A stretch of DNA of 64,000 nt from Syngnathus acus. Its lineage: Eukaryota; Chordata; Actinopteri; Syngnathiformes; Syngnathidae. Both the position numbers and the translations under genes were made by a program. Under the pieces are notes generated by a model. The model was not told the DNA's origin and made no database searches. It was given only the letters and a program-made list of their open reading frames with translations. Location of the stretch: the NCBI RefSeq assembly GCF_901709675.1, contig NC_051106.1, positions 8,938,001 to 9,002,000 on the forward strand, written 5' to 3'. Positions 62,348 to 64,000 of the stretch are shown one piece after another (position 1 is the first letter of the stretch; every line of letters starts with the position of its first letter).

Positions 62348-64000
62348 GTGAGTTGTCAAAGCAACCGTTTTCTCGACGCCTTTCTGTCTACGAGTTAATC
62401 TTGCGGGCGGATCACGTCTTCGAGCGTCTCGCGGCGTGTTATTCGTTGCGTTTCTTGTGTTCCGCTCGCTAAAGTTGTTACTTAAAATTACTTTTCTCCC
62501 CCTTCGTCCTCCCCTCCGCCTCCCCCTCCTTCGCGCACCGTCACCCAAACATGCAACAGTTAGCTGCTAGCCTAGCCGTTAGCCTCCGCTAATCGTCGTC
62601 AAGTTGTTGAAAAATATATTTTATTTCATGTGTAGACTGGTTCTTAATCACGTGAGAGGATACAGCAGGGTGACAGTAGTTAAGCGTATGTTTGTTTAAA
62701 CTACGCTGTTCTTTTTTTCTTGTTTCTTTTTTTTTTTTTTGCGAGCGAGTTAACTTAGGGCAGGTCGAGCTAAAGCAACGTGTCTCATTTCCGCATTCAT
62801 GTTTTGTGCGGGGAGTCAGGGCCATGTTGGAAGCCACCGATGTCTTCGCCTCCCAACAGTTCGCCTTGATTGAATCCCGGGGACTTTATCAACCGTCGTG
62901 GGGGAGCCATATCAAAGCATAGTAAGGCGACTTGATGGCGTGGCGTTTGATCGTCGAGAGTTGCTTCAAAGTCGCCTGCTGCATCTTGCTGTTATTTTTA
63001 TTTTATTTTATTTTTTTCTTGTTGTCACCCCCCCAACACCCCCTTTCTTTGTCGATCACCTGGATTCGACAGTTGGAATGGATTCCGTGTTGAGTGTACC
63101 CGGAGTGCACTCATTTAACTCTTCACCTTTTTCTCTTTTCTCGAGATGCTCTGTCTGTAATCTAAAGCTAAGAGTTTACTTTTGTCTCTTTTTCCTGCAA
63201 CCTCATAGCCGCCTAGACGCTGACTTGTATCCTCTGGGATCCGGCTACGTCCCTGAAATTGAGTAAGGAAATGTCATTTTTGTCTTGAGGTGAATTTGGT
63301 CACGTTTTGGCCCAATTTCCCACTGACAAACCCCTCGTGTTGTCTTTCCACAGCAGTGTCCATGACATATCAGTCGGCACGAAGGTAAGCATCCGATCTC
63401 TCTTTGGAGCCACTTAAAAATGTACTTCGGTTGACTCTTTTAATCAGGTGCATATTTTGGTTCTAACTGCTTTTACACATGAGAATTGGGAAATGGGTTG
63501 GCCTATGCAGTAGGGGATGGGTCAAATATTGCCGGCGGGTGGGAGGGATATTGCTGTTTTATGAAGTCTTTGTTTTGCTTGTGTAATTCTTGTGCGTTCA
63601 CCCGAGCGCCCTCCCCCCTATAATTATAAAAAGTGTTGTCAAAAGCCTTTTTGTCGCGGGCGCAATTCATCTTTCATAACATACGACTTGGTGTGCGCGA
63701 TTTGGAAAAGAAGCTTCCTGTTACCTTTTTTGTTTTCCTGAGGAGCGTTTTTGGCTTTCCTTGCAGTTGAAGAGATCTTCATAGCCCTGATCTAAAAAAT
63801 ATTGAATACTTCAATCTTAAATTCTTATCCTGATTCATCTAATTGTAGTATTGTGCATTTAAGAAGCCAGTTTTTTGTTTTGGGCTAGTTGTACAAAGAC
63901 CGCGTCGAACTTCAGAGGACCAAATTCACTTTTTGGCTTCTGCGGCTTTGTTGTTGTTATCTTTTTTCCTCGGTAACAGCACCTGAGAAGAAGATCTGCG
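62340..64000 (+). CDS. ptbp1: Polypyrimidine tract-binding protein 1 (start only, 3' partial)
   Basis: Nuclear RNA-binding splicing repressor with four RRMs in the full protein. Exon 62340-62347 (ATGGACGG) followed by donor gtgagt joins exon 63354-63384 to give MDGSVHDISVGTK, matching the PTBP1 N-terminus MDGIVPDIAVGTK. The exon sizes, 8 and 31 coding bases, suit the family. The ATG has G at -3 and +4. A third exon probably starts at 63980. PTBP2 begins differently (MDGIVTEVAVGVK), so PTBP1 is preferred. The RRMs lie beyond the window, so function rests on the N-terminus and synteny with palm. Confidence 0.85.
62348..63353 (+). other. ptbp1: ptbp1 first intron
   Basis: A 1-kb intron with T-rich tracts (62709-62740, 62996-63017). 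The longest open frame here, ending near 63266, has no family resemblance. Confidence 0.7.
63354..63384 (+). CDS. ptbp1: ptbp1 coding exon 2
   Basis: 31 nt between TTTCCACAG and gtaagc. With exon 1 it completes GSVHDISVGTK and ends in phase 0. Confidence 0.87.
63385..63979 (+). other. ptbp1: ptbp1 second intron
   Basis: 595 bp, ending in a T-rich tract and GGTAACAG acceptor. No other feature seen. Confidence 0.6.
63980..64000 (+). CDS. ptbp1: Probable start of ptbp1 exon 3
   Basis: The last 21 bases, in phase, read HLRRRSA. The RRSA part aligns with RGSD of the mammalian exon (nucleotides GATCTG shared). The window ends before this can be confirmed. Confidence 0.4.

Noticed and set aside
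62898-63266. Open frame ending GYVPEIE as the ptbp1 start
   Set aside because: It superficially resembles the PTBP1 N-terminus, but ATGGACGG at 62340 spliced to 63354 gives a far better match with consensus splice sites.

Overview
The window is vertebrate nuclear DNA, almost certainly from a ray-finned, probably percomorph, fish. It shows GT-AG spliced genes with exons conserved in vertebrates, compact introns (down to 63 bp), many CA/GT microsatellites and GC-rich third codon positions in the exons. Four neighbouring genes, all on the + strand, match a group of genes that lie close together on human 19p13.3: GRIN3B, PLPPR3, PALM and PTBP1. There is no prokaryotic, viral or CRISPR content, and I see no intact transposase or reverse transcriptase.

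Layout. 1-20337: no recognisable exon; this is 5' flank or first intron of grin3b, with scattered repeats, CTCF-like motifs and AT-rich homeodomain-motif clusters. 20338-36482: eleven exons of grin3b (GluN3B-type NMDA receptor subunit). The exon with the signal peptide and the first ~140 residues is missing, but the rest (1,124 residues) is open to the stop codon. 36483-40785: grin3b 3' UTR and intergenic DNA, with a consensus TATA box and a possible untranslated first exon for the next gene. 40786-45498: plppr3, eight coding exons, complete, 798 residues. A 224-bp non-autonomous hAT-like element (45501-45724) begins two bases after its stop codon. 45499-51400: plppr3 3' UTR and intergenic DNA. 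51476-51948: pyrimidine/purine-tract promoter and probable untranslated first exon of palm. 55887-60010: palm (paralemmin-1), five coding exons, 223 residues. It has the N-terminal coiled coil and the C-terminal CaaX box, but the central part found in mammalian PALM is not encoded between them. 60011-61510: palm 3' UTR. 62340 to the window end: start of ptbp1 (polypyrimidine tract-binding protein), with an 8-nt coding first exon, a 31-nt second exon and probably the first bases of a third.

The first three genes act at neuronal membranes: GluN3 is a glycine-binding glutamate-receptor subunit, PLPPR3 is a catalytically degenerate six-pass membrane protein of axons, and paralemmin is a lipid-anchored protein that shapes membranes. 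PTBP1 is a splicing repressor. They are separate transcription units, and their adjacency reflects conserved vertebrate synteny, not an operon. Gene identities rest on conserved residues and splice-consistent reading frames read directly from the sequence. Teleost a/b paralog suffixes cannot be assigned from this window. The points most worth checking are the hAT-like element at the plppr3 stop codon, the missing paralemmin middle, a stop-free 78-nt plppr3 intron, complementary TG/CA repeats flanking the GluN3 M4 exon, and a repeated SLDR/SLER motif in the GluN3 tail.
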